Source: Nocardia iowensis (GTDB taxonomy: Bacteria > Actinomycetota > Actinomycetes > Mycobacteriales > Mycobacteriaceae). Taken from it: a stretch of 64,000 nucleotides of DNA. The translations under genes and the position numbers were made by a program. Where the stretch lies: assembly GCF_019222765.1 (NCBI RefSeq), contig NZ_CP078145.1:8866001-8930000 (forward strand), in the 5' to 3' direction. Positions 53,706 to 64,000 of the stretch are shown here, piece after piece (position 1 is the stretch's first letter; each line of letters opens with the position of its first letter). The notes beneath the pieces were generated by a model that had not been told where the DNA came from, made no database searches, and worked only from the letters and a program-made list of their open reading frames with translations.

Positions 53706-54461
53706 TCAGCCGAACGGTTCGACCGGCACCCCGACCTCGTCCAGGGCGGTGCGGATGAGCCGGGCCATCTCGACGGCGGCGGGCGTGTCGCCGTGCACAC
53801 ACATGCTCGCCGCGCGCACCGCCACCTCGCCGGACCCGTCGACCGTGCGGGCGGTACCCGACATGGCGATCGAAACCGCCTGCGCGACCGCCTCGTTGGT
53901 ACGCAACACCGCACCGGGCAGGCCGCGCGCGGCGAGCGTGCCGGTCGGCGTGTACGCGCGATCGGCGAAGCCCTCACCGACGAAGCGCACCTTGGCGGCC
54001 TCGGCGGCCTCTTCCAGCTGGGTTCCGGCCGGGCCGAGCAGCGCCAAGCCGGGATCGTAGTCGGTGATCGCGGCCAGCACCGCGTCCGCGAGCTGCCGGT
54101 CGCGCGAGGCCGAATGGTAGAGCGCACCATGTGGTTTCACGTACCGCACCCGATCGCCCGCCGCCTTGGCGAACGCGTCGAGACTGCCGATCTGATACAG
54201 CACCTCGTCGCGCAGTTCGGCCGGAACCATCGTGATCTCGCGGCGACCGAACCCGGCCAGATCGCGGTACCCAACGTGAGCGCCGATCCTGACCCCCTTC
54301 TCGACGGCGAGTCCGCAGGTCCGGCGCATGATCGAGGGATCGCCCGCATGGAACCCGCACGCAATGTTGGCGCTGGTGACGATGTCCAGCATCGCCGCGT
54401 CGTCGCCCATCGTCCACGGCCCGAAGCCCTCGCCGAGATCACTGTTCAGATCCAGCGGCAT
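53706..54461 (-). CDS. pxpA: 5-oxoprolinase subunit PxpA (LamB/YcsF family)
   Basis: A 251-residue catalytic subunit. MPLDLNSDLGEGFGPWTMGDD is its N-terminus (key NSDLGEGFG). IVTSANIACGFHAGDP (about residues 27-42), GVRIGAHVGYRDLAGFGRR and VRYVKPHGALYH (about 104-115) carry the conserved His/Asp residues of the TIM-barrel active site. ATG 54461 opens the operon. The order pxpA-pxpB-pxpC and the short spacing (41 nt, then overlap) support one transcript for pyroglutamate salvage. Confidence 0.92.
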   Translation of the reverse strand: MPLDLNSDLGEGFGPWTMGDDAAMLDIVTSANIACGFHAGDPSIMRRTCGLAVEKGVRIGAHVGYRDLAGFGRREITMVPAELRDEVLYQIGSLDAFAKAAGDRVRYVKPHGALYHSASRDRQLADAVLAAITDYDPGLALLGPAGTQLEEAAEAAKVRFVGEGFADRAYTPTGTLAARGLPGAVLRTNEAVAQAVSIAMSGTARTVDGSGEVAVRAASMCVHGDTPAAVEMARLIRTALDEVGVPVEPFG

Positions 54462-54639
54462 GTGAAACCTTCCCGTGGCGTTGTGTCGGAGACAGAAACC
54501 TGATTGTCGTTCCGACGGCGTTCTACAAGCAAGAATGCCCGGACCGCGGCGAATTATCCGCAGCTCACCGGCGAACAGCGCGACCTGGGTCACTTCACGA
54601 TGGTCGAGTCCGGCGACGGCTTGTACGCTCGGACCAATC

Positions 54640-55455
54640 ATGGCCACGTATTTCGATCCGAAGTCCTGGTCGCCGTTGCGGGCCGTCGATCTCGGCAAGC
54701 GCCTGTTCGAGCAGTCCTGGTTGGAGCAGTGGATCGCCGTCACCACCTCCTGGGTGGATCCGGTCGCCGACCTCGGCGCGGGCACCGTCACGGCGCTGAT
54801 GCCGGACGCCCTGATGACCGTGCTCAGCGAAGGCATCCTCAGTCGATTCGGCGGGCAAGAGGTGAGTGCCACCCTGCTCGGCCACGACCTGCACGCCACG
54901 CTCCAGGTGCTGAAGGTCCGGCGCCGTGGCGCGCACTTCCAGACCAAGACGGTGCTGTCCCGGCTGCGCTGGGACGATCACCCGATCGAGGCCGTGACCG
55001 TCATCGCGCACGGCGTTCGCCTGATCCCCGGCGTGCCGACGAAGGTGCGGACCGCGCGGCTCGACCTCGATGGCACGGTCACCACCGCGGCGCTGGTCGG
55101 CTGGATCAACACCCAGCCGCTGGACTGGCAGCTCGAGGTGGACGACAGCGGGCTGATCCGCGCCAAGCACCGCCGAAGACGGCTGACGGCGCTGGTGGAC
55201 GCCTCGGTGACGGACAACCGGGTCACCGTCGACCTGCACCGAGCCACCTGGTTCGGCCTGCGGGTCCCGCGACGGATGATCGGCACACCCGCGCTGCTGC
55301 TGGAACAGCTGCCGAATCAGGCGCGCATCGTGCACGCCACCCGGGACGGCGACCTGGTGCGCTTCCGGATCGAGCTGCCGGAGATCACCGGATCGTTCGA
55401 TCTGGCGCAGATCCGTTCCGCGATCGTCACCGGAACCACCCTGATCGTCTTCTAG
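54640..55455 (+). CDS. Hypothetical cytoplasmic protein, unrecognised
   Basis: A 271-residue protein starting ATG 54640, 10 nt after a TACGCT -10-like element and without a ribosome site. No signal peptide or TM. An N-terminal helical part (LGKRLFEQSWLEQWIAVTTSW) precedes a long beta-rich body with alternating hydrophobic strands (EVSATLLGHDLHATLQVLKVRRRG, TVTTAALVGWIN, NRVTVDLHRATWFG). The pattern of amphipathic strands is reminiscent of lipid-binding TULIP/DUF2993 domains, but no signature supports this. It is flanked by divergent pxpA and convergent pcnA. Confidence 0.7.
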   Translation: MATYFDPKSWSPLRAVDLGKRLFEQSWLEQWIAVTTSWVDPVADLGAGTVTALMPDALMTVLSEGILSRFGGQEVSATLLGHDLHATLQVLKVRRRGAHFQTKTVLSRLRWDDHPIEAVTVIAHGVRLIPGVPTKVRTARLDLDGTVTTAALVGWINTQPLDWQLEVDDSGLIRAKHRRRRLTALVDASVTDNRVTVDLHRATWFGLRVPRRMIGTPALLLEQLPNQARIVHATRDGDLVRFRIELPEITGSFDLAQIRSAIVTGTTLIVF

Positions 55456-55485
55456 CCCGGGGCCTCTCCAACCCGTGGGCCTTTT

Positions 55486-56946
<1,461 letters not shown>

Positions 56947-56992
56947 GAAATAGCAGCCTACCGTGTCATTTGCGGCGCCTGCGGCGCCGCGT

Positions 56993-57087
56993 GTTCGCGG
57001 CCCCCTGGTGTCTCGCGTCCGAGCGGCCACGACTGGCGACTGCGTCGCGTGCGCTGCGGCCACTCGGACGCGAGACGGGCCGCGAAC
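56993..57087 (-). repeat. 95-nt dispersed palindromic element, copy B
   Basis: Read on the minus strand it aligns without gaps to copy A (48214-48308), about 11 differences in 95. The 10-bp outer stem, 19-bp inner stem and apical GCGAC-GCA-GTCGC hairpin are all kept. Its last base lies 46 nt before the pcnA GTG at 56946, the same orientation and nearly the same distance as copy A to its downstream gene. Confidence 0.85.
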
Positions 57088-57284
57088 GGGCAATGCTCGG
57101 TCTCGCTTCGCTCGAAACCTGGGGTGTGCCGACGGGTAGCGACATCCGGCAGCTGATGGACTCGTGGCCGACCGCACAGTCGTGTTCCAACGCCGCCGTC
57201 GCAGGCGGGAGTCCCGGCTTCATGATGGGTGACACCCGAGGGCCACGAAGCGGCCGGGCGGCAGGAAGGGCAAATCCAACACAG

Positions 57285-57290
57285 TAGGAT
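57285..57290 (+). promoter_or_regulatory. -10 element of leaderless nudix gene
   Basis: TAGGAT fits TANNNT, 6 nt before GTG 57297; no Shine-Dalgarno. Confidence 0.55.
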
Positions 57291-57296
57291 TGCTTG

Positions 57297-57833
57297 GTGT
57301 CTCCGGCCGATCGAGCGAACAGTCGACGCCGCCAGCCTCGGCGCCGCGGTTCGGCGGCCAACGCGGCGAAACCGCGCATGCGCACAGTGCGCGAAACCTC
57401 AGCTGGCGGGCTTGTGGTCGATGGCTTGGACGGCCCGAGGGAGAAGCGAAGCGCGGCGCTGATCGGGCGAACGGATCGGCGCGGGCGGTTGCTGTGGTCG
57501 CTGCCGAAGGGGCATATCGAAGAGGGAGAGACCTCCGAGCAAACCGCCATCCGTGAGGTTGCCGAGGAGACCGGCATCAACGGCGTGGTGGTGGCCGAAC
57601 TCGGCAGCATCGATTACTGGTTCGTCACCGACGGTCGTCGGGTACACAAGACCGTGCATCATTACCTATTGCGTTCCACCGGCGGCGAATTATCCGACGC
57701 CGACGTGGAGGTCACCCAAGTGGCGTGGGTCCCGTTGAGCGAGTTGCACTCTCGATTGGCCTACGCTGACGAACGGCGCCTGGCCGAGGTGGCGAACAAG
57801 CTGATCGACCGGATGGAGACCGGCAAGCGATGA
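57297..57833 (+). CDS. MutT4-like Nudix hydrolase
   Basis: A 178-residue Nudix protein at the position of Rv3908 (mutT4). GTG 57297 follows a -10 by 6 nt. An Arg/Ala-rich N-terminal extension of about 28 residues precedes [10 protein letters not shown]. The Nudix box [23 protein letters not shown] (residues 72-94; key G, E, REV, EE) is intact, with the preceding SLPKGHI typical of ApnA/diadenosine or NTP pyrophosphohydrolases of this branch. [17 protein letters not shown] matches the MutT4 group. Its stop overlaps the DUF6049 start (ATGA). The substrate is not certain. Confidence 0.88.
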   Translation: MSPADRANSRRRQPRRRGSAANAAKPRMRTVRETSAGGLVVDGLDGPREKRSAALIGRTDRRGRLLWSLPKGHIEEGETSEQTAIREVAEETGINGVVVAELGSIDYWFVTDGRRVHKTVHHYLLRSTGGELSDADVEVTQVAWVPLSELHSRLAYADERRLAEVANKLIDRMETGKR

Positions 57834-60580
57834 CCCAGACTTTTCGGCATCGCACAGCGATTCCGTGGGGGTTGGTTGGGCGACGGGTGTGGCGGCATCG
57901 CGTAGCGATTCCGTGGGGGGTGGTGGCCGGGCGACGGGTGGGCCTGCATCGCGTAGCGATTCGGTCGGGGGTGGTGGCCGGGCGACGGGTGGGCGTGTTC
58001 CGGATCATCGTGGCGGTCCTGACCATCCTCGGTTCGGCGACGACGCTGCCGACCCTGCTGCCCGGCGCGGCGCAGGCGCAACCCACCGGCACCGGGTCGG
58101 CGACGGGACCGAAATTCCTGAAGCTGTCGCTGGATTCGGTGACGCCGACCGCGGTGACCACGACCAGCGATCCGGTCCTCACCGTCTCGGGGACGGTCAC
58201 CAATATCGGTGATCGCCGGGTCGAGGACATCAGCGTCCGCGTGCAGCGTGCGGCCGCGATCACCGCGCCGAGCAACCTTCGCGCGGCCCTGCGGCTGGAT
58301 CAGGTCAACTACGACGTGAACGGTGACTTCGAAGAAATCGCGACGCTACTCGATCCGGGCGATCGCAAGAAGTTCACGGTGACCATTCCCCTGCGCGGGG
58401 GTGGCGCCAGCGCGACGACCTCGCTGGATATCAGCAAGCCCGGTGTGTACCCGCTGTTGTTGAACGTGAACGGCGAACCGGCCTACGGCACCCAGGCCCG
58501 GCTCGATGACGCCAGATTCCTGCTCCCGGTGCTCGGGTTGCCGCCCGTGCCGAACAGCGCCGATTCGTCGGAGACCGGCCAACCGGTGGCCGCGCCGACC
58601 GACGCGCCGGTGGCGACGACGCTGCTGTGGCCACTGGCCGACCGGCCACGCCTGGTGGCGGGCCACCCGGGGTCGGCGGACGGGAAGGCCGAGCTCACCG
58701 ATGACGAGCTGGCCGCCTCGCTCGGCAAGGGCGGCCGCCTCGACCAGTTGCTCGCCGCATTGGAGAGCGTGTTCGACACGGTGCCCGGCCGCGACCGCAC
58801 CCTCGCGACCTCGGTGTGTCTCGCCGTCGACCCCGATCTGCTGATCACCGCGCAGGCAATGACCAAGGGGTACCGGGTGCTGGCCAGCCCGTCCGATCCC
58901 GACGGCGCGACCAGGCCGGGCACCGGAGCCGCGCAGGCACAGACCTGGCTGGCCCGGCTGCGCACACTGGCCGGGTCGATGTGCACGGTGGCGCTGCCGT
59001 TCGCGCAGGTCGACCTCGCGGCGCTGGCGGCGGTGAACGATCCGGATCTGTCGGCGCGGGCGATGAACGCGCCCGCCGAGATCGTCGACTCGATCCTGGC
59101 CACCAAGTCGGTGCGCGGCGTCAGCCTGCCGGATTCCGGCAGCATCGATACCAGTGCCGGAATCTTGTTGCGCAGCCATGGCTTCGGGACGGCGGTGCTC
59201 GCCGATTCCGCCGTCGCCACGGAGGGCACGGCGGGTACATCCGAGGCATCACAACAGACCACCAGCCGAGGCGACACCAAGAACCAGCCCACCGTCACGC
59301 AGAACACGGTGAACCAAACCGCCGAACACACCGCCCCGGAAGTGGTTCGGCTGTCCGGCGTCACCGCGGCCGTGCCCGCACCGGCGCCGGCGCCGCCCGC
59401 CGCCGAACCGGCCGTGCCGAACGGGAATCCGGCCGCCCCGGCCGTCGATCCGGCACTGCACGCCGCGACATTCGACATCTGGTCCGCGACGGCACTCGCC
59501 GCGGTCGGCTCGAATCCGCCGACACCGTCGTTCACGCCCGCCAAGGTTCGTTACGAGGTCACCAACGACTCCCGTGCCGCCCGGCTGCAGGACGCGCTCG
59601 GCGCGATCTCCTGGTCGGCGCTGAACCCGGAGCCGAATCAGCCGCGCTCGCTGCTGCTCGTCCCGCCGCAGCAGTGGGGTGCGAACAAAGAGGAAGCGAC
59701 GGCGCTGCTGCGCCAGATCGAGCTGCTGGTGCGCGGCAACCTCGCCGTCCCGCGCCCCTTCCACGAGCTGGTCGCCCAGCCGCCGAACCCGCAACCGTAC
59801 GAGCTGGACTACCTGCCGCAGGCGGCACAGGACGCCGTGCCCGACCGTTTTGTGGCGCCGGTGCGCGACCAGGGCCGCCGGATCAGCGACCTGACCCGCG
59901 CGCTCGTCGAGGTGCCGGAGGCCGAACCGACGCCACGCCAGTTCCTCGACCCACTGCGCGACGATCTGATCCGGGTGCTGAGCCTGTCCGATCGGCGGAC
60001 CGGGGACGCCACGCAGGCGGACACCTTCGCGCAGCGGCGGATCGATCAGACCACGCGGGCGATGGACAAGATCTATGGTTCGGTGACCGTGCTGCCGCCC
60101 GGTGGGGTGTACACCCTCGCCTCCGAGCAGAGCCCGTTGCTGCTGGTCGCGCGCAACGATCTGCCGGTGTCCATCCGGATCAAGTTCCTGATCGAGGCAC
60201 CCGCCGAGACGAAGATCACCGACCTCGGCGAGGAGCAACTGCCGCCGAAGGGGACACGCTCGTTCCAAATCCCGACCGAGGTCAGCGACAGCCGTAACCT
60301 GGTCATTCCGATTTCCCTTACCACACCCGACGGAATCGCGCTGGGTAATGCCACTTCGGTTTCGGTGCGTTCGAACGCCTATGGTCAAGCCCTGGCAATA
60401 ATTACCGCATGTGCCGGATTACTGCTCTTCCTGTTGGCCGGGCGCCGCTTGTGGCGCCGGTTCCGCGGCCAACCCGATCCGGCCGACGAGGGTTTCGACC
60501 CGAGCACTCGGCGCCGGGTCAACCGGTACCGGCGTGCCAAGAAGCGAGTCATCCAGCAGGAGCATCAGGAGGCACAGTGA
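57830..60580 (+). CDS. DUF6049 family membrane protein (Rv3909-like)
   Basis: A 916-residue protein between nudix and murJ, the position of Rv3909. ATG 57830 overlaps the nudix stop. The first 55 residues are an unusual basic repeat ([17 protein letters not shown] type) encoded by tandem DNA repeats. The likely signal peptide is after it ([22 protein letters not shown], ending AQAQ, about residues 56-85). A GTG at about 57989 would start just before that signal. The large extracytoplasmic part has Ig-like beta stretches and an Ala/Pro-rich stretch at 520-545. A C-terminal TM ([18 protein letters not shown], about 855-875) and an Arg-rich cytoplasmic tail end it. Probably works with MurJ at the wall; role unproven. 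Confidence 0.82.
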   Translation: MTQTFRHRTAIPWGLVGRRVWRHRVAIPWGVVAGRRVGLHRVAIRSGVVAGRRVGVFRIIVAVLTILGSATTLPTLLPGAAQAQPTGTGSATGPKFLKLSLDSVTPTAVTTTSDPVLTVSGTVTNIGDRRVEDISVRVQRAAAITAPSNLRAALRLDQVNYDVNGDFEEIATLLDPGDRKKFTVTIPLRGGGASATTSLDISKPGVYPLLLNVNGEPAYGTQARLDDARFLLPVLGLPPVPNSADSSETGQPVAAPTDAPVATTLLWPLADRPRLVAGHPGSADGKAELTDDELAASLGKGGRLDQLLAALESVFDTVPGRDRTLATSVCLAVDPDLLITAQAMTKGYRVLASPSDPDGATRPGTGAAQAQTWLARLRTLAGSMCTVALPFAQVDLAALAAVNDPDLSARAMNAPAEIVDSILATKSVRGVSLPDSGSIDTSAGILLRSHGFGTAVLADSAVATEGTAGTSEASQQTTSRGDTKNQPTVTQNTVNQTAEHTAPEVVRLSGVTAAVPAPAPAPPAAEPAVPNGNPAAPAVDPALHAATFDIWSATALAAVGSNPPTPSFTPAKVRYEVTNDSRAARLQDALGAISWSALNPEPNQPRSLLLVPPQQWGANKEEATALLRQIELLVRGNLAVPRPFHELVAQPPNPQPYELDYLPQAAQDAVPDRFVAPVRDQGRRISDLTRALVEVPEAEPTPRQFLDPLRDDLIRVLSLSDRRTGDATQADTFAQRRIDQTTRAMDKIYGSVTVLPPGGVYTLASEQSPLLLVARNDLPVSIRIKFLIEAPAETKITDLGEEQLPPKGTRSFQIPTEVSDSRNLVIPISLTTPDGIALGNATSVSVRSNAYGQALAIITACAGLLLFLLAGRRLWRRFRGQPDPADEGFDPSTRRRVNRYRRAKKRVIQQEHQEAQ
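57845..57994 (+). repeat. Tandem 48/51-bp repeats in the 5' end of the DUF6049 gene
   Basis: Three in-frame units: 57845-57892 (48 bp), 57893-57943 (51 bp) and 57944-57994 (51 bp). Each contains ATCGC-N3-GCGAT, a small inverted repeat, and CCGGGCGACGGGTG or a variant. Units 2 and 3 differ at only four positions. Confidence 0.9.
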
Positions 60581-60841
60581 AGGACGGTCAGCCGACGACC
60601 GCCGCTGTGTCCCGATCCGCCGTCCGGTGCGATTTCGCCACGCGGACAGCGGCTGCGTCTACCGGATTTGGACGTCCGACAAACCACAGTGGCAGAGTGG
60701 AGGACAATCGCGGAAGGCTCGCGTCGGCGCAGGGGCGGTGCGAGTGATGGGCAGTACCAGGAGGAACGGTGAGCGATTCAGCCTCGAGGCCGCTCGCCGA
60801 GCTGACCGGGTTCCGCTGTCCCGCCGGGCGCAGGAGGCATG
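60581..60841. other. murJ leader with two overlapping mini-frames
   Basis: 261 nt between the DUF6049 and murJ genes. An ATG at 60748 opens a 31-codon frame whose TGA (60840-60842) overlaps the murJ start. A GTG at 60769, 4 nt after AGGAGG, opens a 28-codon frame ending at 60855 inside murJ. Either could couple translation to murJ; coding content is not convincing. Confidence 0.4.
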
Positions 60842-63800
60842 ATGAGCGACGATGACTCATCGGCGCATCGGCCTCGATCCGATCGGCGCGACGGTCCACC
60901 GGCCCGTCGGGCGCCCGTTGCGCCGTGGGAACGGCTACCGCCGCAGGCGGAGGCCGAGGAGCCGGACGTGAGTCCCGGCCCGTACGACGCGCCCCCGCCG
61001 CGAGTGCCGCAGGTCAGTCGTCCGTCGGCACCGCCACAGCCATGGCCGGGGCAGCGCATGCCACCGGGACCACCGCAAAGACCACCGGGACCACCGCAGC
61101 GTCCCGCGCCCGCACCACACCCGGGACAGCGGCAATATCCAGCGGCGCCACCGCCGGGACCGGGACAGCCTCGGCCGCTGCCGCCGGGTCAGCGTCCTGG
61201 ACCACCGCCGGGACAATCCGGTGCTATTCCCACCAGTTCGCCGCGCCCCGCGCCCGGACAGTCCGGTGCGATACCTACCAGCTCGCCGCGCCCCGCGCCC
61301 GGTGCACCACCTGCCAACTCGCCGCGGCCCGCGCGTCCGGCACCCGGCCAATCCGGTCCCATTCCGACCGGAACGCCTCGGCCGCGACCTGGGCAGTCCG
61401 GCCCGATACCGGTCGGCTCGCCGCAGTCCGGTCGGATGCCACCGCCGCGCTACGCTCCGCCGCAAGCCCGGCCGGAGCCGTACCCGCCGCCGCGCCGCCG
61501 CCGACCCGATCCGGCGGACGCCGAACCGGCCAGGATGAGCAAAGGCCCGCGCACTCAGGAGTGGCCCGCCCCCGGCAAAACCGAGGACCAGCAGCAGAGC
61601 TCGAACGCGCGCCTGCTCAAGGATTCCGGTTCGATCGCCATTGCCACGCTGATCAGTCGGCTCACCGGGTTCGGCAAGCAGCTGGTGCTGGCGACCGTGC
61701 TCGGCCCGGCCATCGCCAGCGCGTTCACCTCCGCCAGCCTGATCCCCAACATGATCACCGAACTGGTGCTCGGCGCGGTGCTCACCGCGATGGTGGTGCC
61801 GACGCTGGTGCGCGCCGAAAAGGAAGACGCCGACGGCGGCGTCGCATTCGTGCGGCGGCTCGTCACGGCGGCCTTCGTGGTCCTGGCCACCGCCACGCTG
61901 CTGGCCACCGCCGCCGCGCCGATCTTGGCAACACACGTCTTCGTGGCCGCTGACGGCAAGGTCAATACCGCGCTGACCACCGCGCTGACCTTCCTGCTTC
62001 TGCCCGCGATCCTGTTCTACGGCATGTCCGCGCTGTTCACCGCGATACTGAACACCCGGCAGGTGTTCAAACCCGGCGCGTGGGCACCGGTGATCAACAA
62101 CGTCGTCGTGCTCGTCACCCTCGGCCTCTACGCCTTGACGCCGGGCGAGATCACCCTCAACCCGGTCCGGATGAGCGATCCGAAACTGCTCGTTCTCGGC
62201 GTCGGCGTCACGCTCGGCGTAGTGGCCCAGGCATTCACCTTGCTGCCCGCGATCCGTCGGCAAGGTATCGATCTGCGCCCACTGTGGGGTATCGACACCC
62301 GGCTCAAGCAATTCGGCGTCATGGGTGCCGCCATCATCCTGTACGTCCTGATCAGCCAGTGCGGCTTGATCTTCGCCAACCACGTCTCCTCGGCGGCCGA
62401 CGAGGCGGGCCCGGCGATCTACTCGTACACGTGGCTGCTGCTCCAATTGCCGTATGGCGTCTTGGGCGTCACCGTGCTCACCGCGATCATGCCGCGGCTG
62501 AGCCGGAACGCCGCCGACGGCGATACCCCGGCAGTGGTCGATGACCTTTCGGTCGCCACCCGGCTGACCATGATCGCCCTGGTCCCCGTGGTCACCTTCC
62601 TGACGGTGGCGGGCCCGGAGTTGGGGCAGGCGCTGTTCGGCTATGCCCGCTTCGCGGGTGATGCGCAACGGCTCGGGTATGCGGTGAGTTGGTCGGCCTT
62701 CGCCCTGATCCCCTACGCGCTGGTGCTGATCCACTTGCGGGTGTTCTACGCCCGAGAACAGGCGTGGACACCGACCTGGATCATCCTCGGCATCACCGCG
62801 GTGAAGATCGTGCTGTCCGCATTGGCCCCGATGATCGCGAGCAACAGCAATCAGGTCGTGATCGTGCTCGGTGTCGCGAACGGCCTCGGGTTCGCCGCGG
62901 GCGCGGCGATCGGCGGATACCTGCTGCACCGCAGTCTCGGCGATCTCCGGATGTCCAACGTCGGGCGCACCGTCACCCGAGTGGTGCTCTCGTCGCTGGC
63001 CGGTGGCGCCGTCATGTGGATCGTGGACCGGGTGCTCGGGCTGGAGCGGCTGACGGATTCCTTCGGTGGCCCCGGCTCACTCGTGCGGGTGGCGATCACG
63101 GCGATCGTCATGTTCACGGTGGCCTTCGGCCTGATGCGACTGGCCGGGGTGCCCGAGGTCGTCGGCATCACCGTCGCGATCTCCCGCCGCCTCGGCTGGA
63201 CCCCGCCCGCGCCGGATCTCGATCTCGACGGCCCGGTCAACGACCCATACGCAACGCAGATTCTGCGCAGGCCAGACCCGATTCCGGCGTACCCCGCGTT
63301 CGACCCGTACATGGATGCTCAGACCATGGTCCTACCCGTGATCCGAGCCGACGCCGTTGACATCACCGGCATGGGTGAGTTCCCGTACCCTGTTCGGCAG
63401 AGAAGCACAAGTGGCGAAATCGCCGAAACCTCGACATACCAGGGCGAAGGAGGACCGAGGGTGAGCGACGACGCGGTGGGCGGCGTCCCAGCCGCTGATT
63501 CTTCTGCGACCACGGCAGGCGGGCTTTCGACCGATGCTCCGCCATCCGGGGGACAGCCGTCGGATCCCGCGTACGTGAACCGTGCGACCGGCGCCCGGCC
63601 GCCGGATCACGACGCAGGTCCGCAGGATCAGGATGCGCCGGGGCCGGACCACCCGGGAGCCGCGCCGGTGCCCGGCACCGCCCAGCCTGGTCCGCACGAT
63701 CGCCAGAGTCAGCTGCCACCACGCGACCCGATGTACGACACCGGGATGATCCCGATCGGGTCACCGGAGATGCCACCGCTCGGTGGCGAGAACCTGGGTT

Positions 63801-64000
63801 CGCGGCGAACTCCGCGCGGCCCCAAGCTCATTCCCGGCGCGTCGGTGGCCGGTGGCCGATACCGGCTGCTCGCCGGGCACGGCGGGGCGCGCGGCCTCAA
63901 GTTCTGGCAGGCCCTCGACATCAAGCTCGACCGGGAGGTCGCGCTGACCTTCGTCGACGCCGACCAGAAGGCCAGCGACAACTCCGGCCACGACGGCCCG
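60842..64000 (+). CDS. murJ: MurJ/MviN lipid II flippase with pseudokinase tail, 3' end missing
   Basis: Homologue of Rv3910: flips lipid II across the plasma membrane. Start ATG 60842 (or the adjacent ATG 60839) follows AGGAGG; the frame runs open to the window edge. Residues 1-about 230 are an extreme Pro/Gly/Gln/Arg-rich cytoplasmic tail with near repeats (PGQSGAIPTSSPRPAPG twice). The MurJ core (about 250-790, 14 TM) begins SGSIAIATLISRLTGFGKQL. A Pro/Asp/Gly-rich linker leads to GGRYRLLAGHGGARGLKFW (about residue 1003), the start of the pseudokinase domain that in mycobacteria is phosphorylated by PknB and binds FhaA. The end is cut off. Confidence 0.93.
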   Translation, partial: MSDDDSSAHRPRSDRRDGPPARRAPVAPWERLPPQAEAEEPDVSPGPYDAPPPRVPQVSRPSAPPQPWPGQRMPPGPPQRPPGPPQRPAPAPHPGQRQYPAAPPPGPGQPRPLPPGQRPGPPPGQSGAIPTSSPRPAPGQSGAIPTSSPRPAPGAPPANSPRPARPAPGQSGPIPTGTPRPRPGQSGPIPVGSPQSGRMPPPRYAPPQARPEPYPPPRRRRPDPADAEPARMSKGPRTQEWPAPGKTEDQQQSSNARLLKDSGSIAIATLISRLTGFGKQLVLATVLGPAIASAFTSASLIPNMITELVLGAVLTAMVVPTLVRAEKEDADGGVAFVRRLVTAAFVVLATATLLATAAAPILATHVFVAADGKVNTALTTALTFLLLPAILFYGMSALFTAILNTRQVFKPGAWAPVINNVVVLVTLGLYALTPGEITLNPVRMSDPKLLVLGVGVTLGVVAQAFTLLPAIRRQGIDLRPLWGIDTRLKQFGVMGAAIILYVLISQCGLIFANHVSSAADEAGPAIYSYTWLLLQLPYGVLGVTVLTAIMPRLSRNAADGDTPAVVDDLSVATRLTMIALVPVVTFLTVAGPELGQALFGYARFAGDAQRLGYAVSWSAFALIPYALVLIHLRVFYAREQAWTPTWIILGITAVKIVLSALAPMIASNSNQVVIVLGVANGLGFAAGAAIGGYLLHRSLGDLRMSNVGRTVTRVVLSSLAGGAVMWIVDRVLGLERLTDSFGGPGSLVRVAITAIVMFTVAFGLMRLAGVPEVVGITVAISRRLGWTPPAPDLDLDGPVNDPYATQILRRPDPIPAYPAFDPYMDAQTMVLPVIRADAVDITGMGEFPYPVRQRSTSGEIAETSTYQGEGGPRVSDDAVGGVPAADSSATTAGGLSTDAPPSGGQPSDPAYVNRATGARPPDHDAGPQDQDAPGPDHPGAAPVPGTAQPGPHDRQSQLPPRDPMYDTGMIPIGSPEMPPLGGENLGSRRTPRGPKLIPGASVAGGRYRLLAGHGGARGLKFWQALDIKLDREVALTFVDADQKASDNSGHDGP

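Larger units (their letters stand above)
56947..57296. other. Divergent region pcnA / nudix with palindromic element
   Basis: 350 nt without a gene. From left: pcnA -10 TAGGCT (56955-56960, minus strand); a GC-rich hairpin (GCGGCGCC region, about 56972-56990); the 95-nt element copy B; flanking sequence shared with copy A (57121-57137); and the nudix -10 TAGGAT (57285-57290). Confidence 0.7.

Noticed and set aside
60577..60747. GTG-started 56-codon frame overlapping the DUF6049 stop
   Set aside because: AGGAGG lies upstream but the peptide is low-information and ends far from murJ; no support as a gene.
60935..62929. 664-codon minus-strand frame opposite murJ
   Set aside because: Composition is Arg/His/Asp/Gln-rich and lacks any motif; the plus strand encodes a clear MurJ with TM pattern and Pro-rich tail.

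Overview
The window is high-GC actinobacterial DNA, most likely from Nocardia or a close mycolic-acid relative. Four things point there: a complete yrbE-mce operon, a ugpAEBC transporter in mycobacterial gene order, an XRE/DUF397 regulatory pair, and the block pcnA - nudix (mutT4-like) - DUF6049 - murJ. That last block matches the order of Rv3907c-Rv3910 in Mycobacterium tuberculosis, which lies close to the replication origin, so the right end is probably oriC-proximal. Several genes appear leaderless, with a TANNNT -10 element 6-8 nt before the start codon, as is common in these bacteria.

Left part (1-21 kb): end of a FAD/Fe-S dehydrogenase; a tiny 34-aa gene with a strong Shine-Dalgarno; an AlkA-like glycosylase; a divergent TetR/MFS efflux pair around a long palindrome; a YhdH-type reductase; a frameshifted DinB2-type polymerase; a DUF1707 protein; a second TetR with its own palindrome; a hotdog thioesterase; an alpha/beta hydrolase; Lon protease behind a HAIR-like (HspR) operator; a PrsW-type membrane protease; a DUF445-like membrane protein; a mycothiol-isomerase-fold protein; LhgO; an SRPBCC protein and RNase HI.

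Middle (21-42 kb): a minus-strand mce operon (yrbEA, yrbEB, mceA-F, then a Mce-associated protein), tightly overlapped, with two lipoprotein-like subunits and an AT-rich control region. It is followed by a secreted S1 protease, a second DHA2 MFS exporter, a lipoprotein, a DUF6764-like secreted protein, a beta-lactamase-fold hydrolase, an L,D-transpeptidase and ugpAEBC. Cell envelope, lipid import and secretion dominate this stretch.

Right part (42-64 kb): M13 metallopeptidase (Zmp1/PepO), DUF397 + XRE-DUF5753 module, a DUF4190 membrane protein, pirin, nudix, MFS, an acidic Asp-repeat protein, a DUF4185 secreted protein, the pxpABC 5-oxoprolinase operon, an unrecognised protein, pcnA, mutT4-like nudix, DUF6049 and murJ (its C-terminal pseudokinase is cut by the window edge).

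The most unusual signal is a pair of 95-nt dispersed palindromic elements (48214-48308 and 56993-57087). Their stems differ by paired compensatory changes. Both sit just upstream of a leaderless gene and in the same orientation relative to it.
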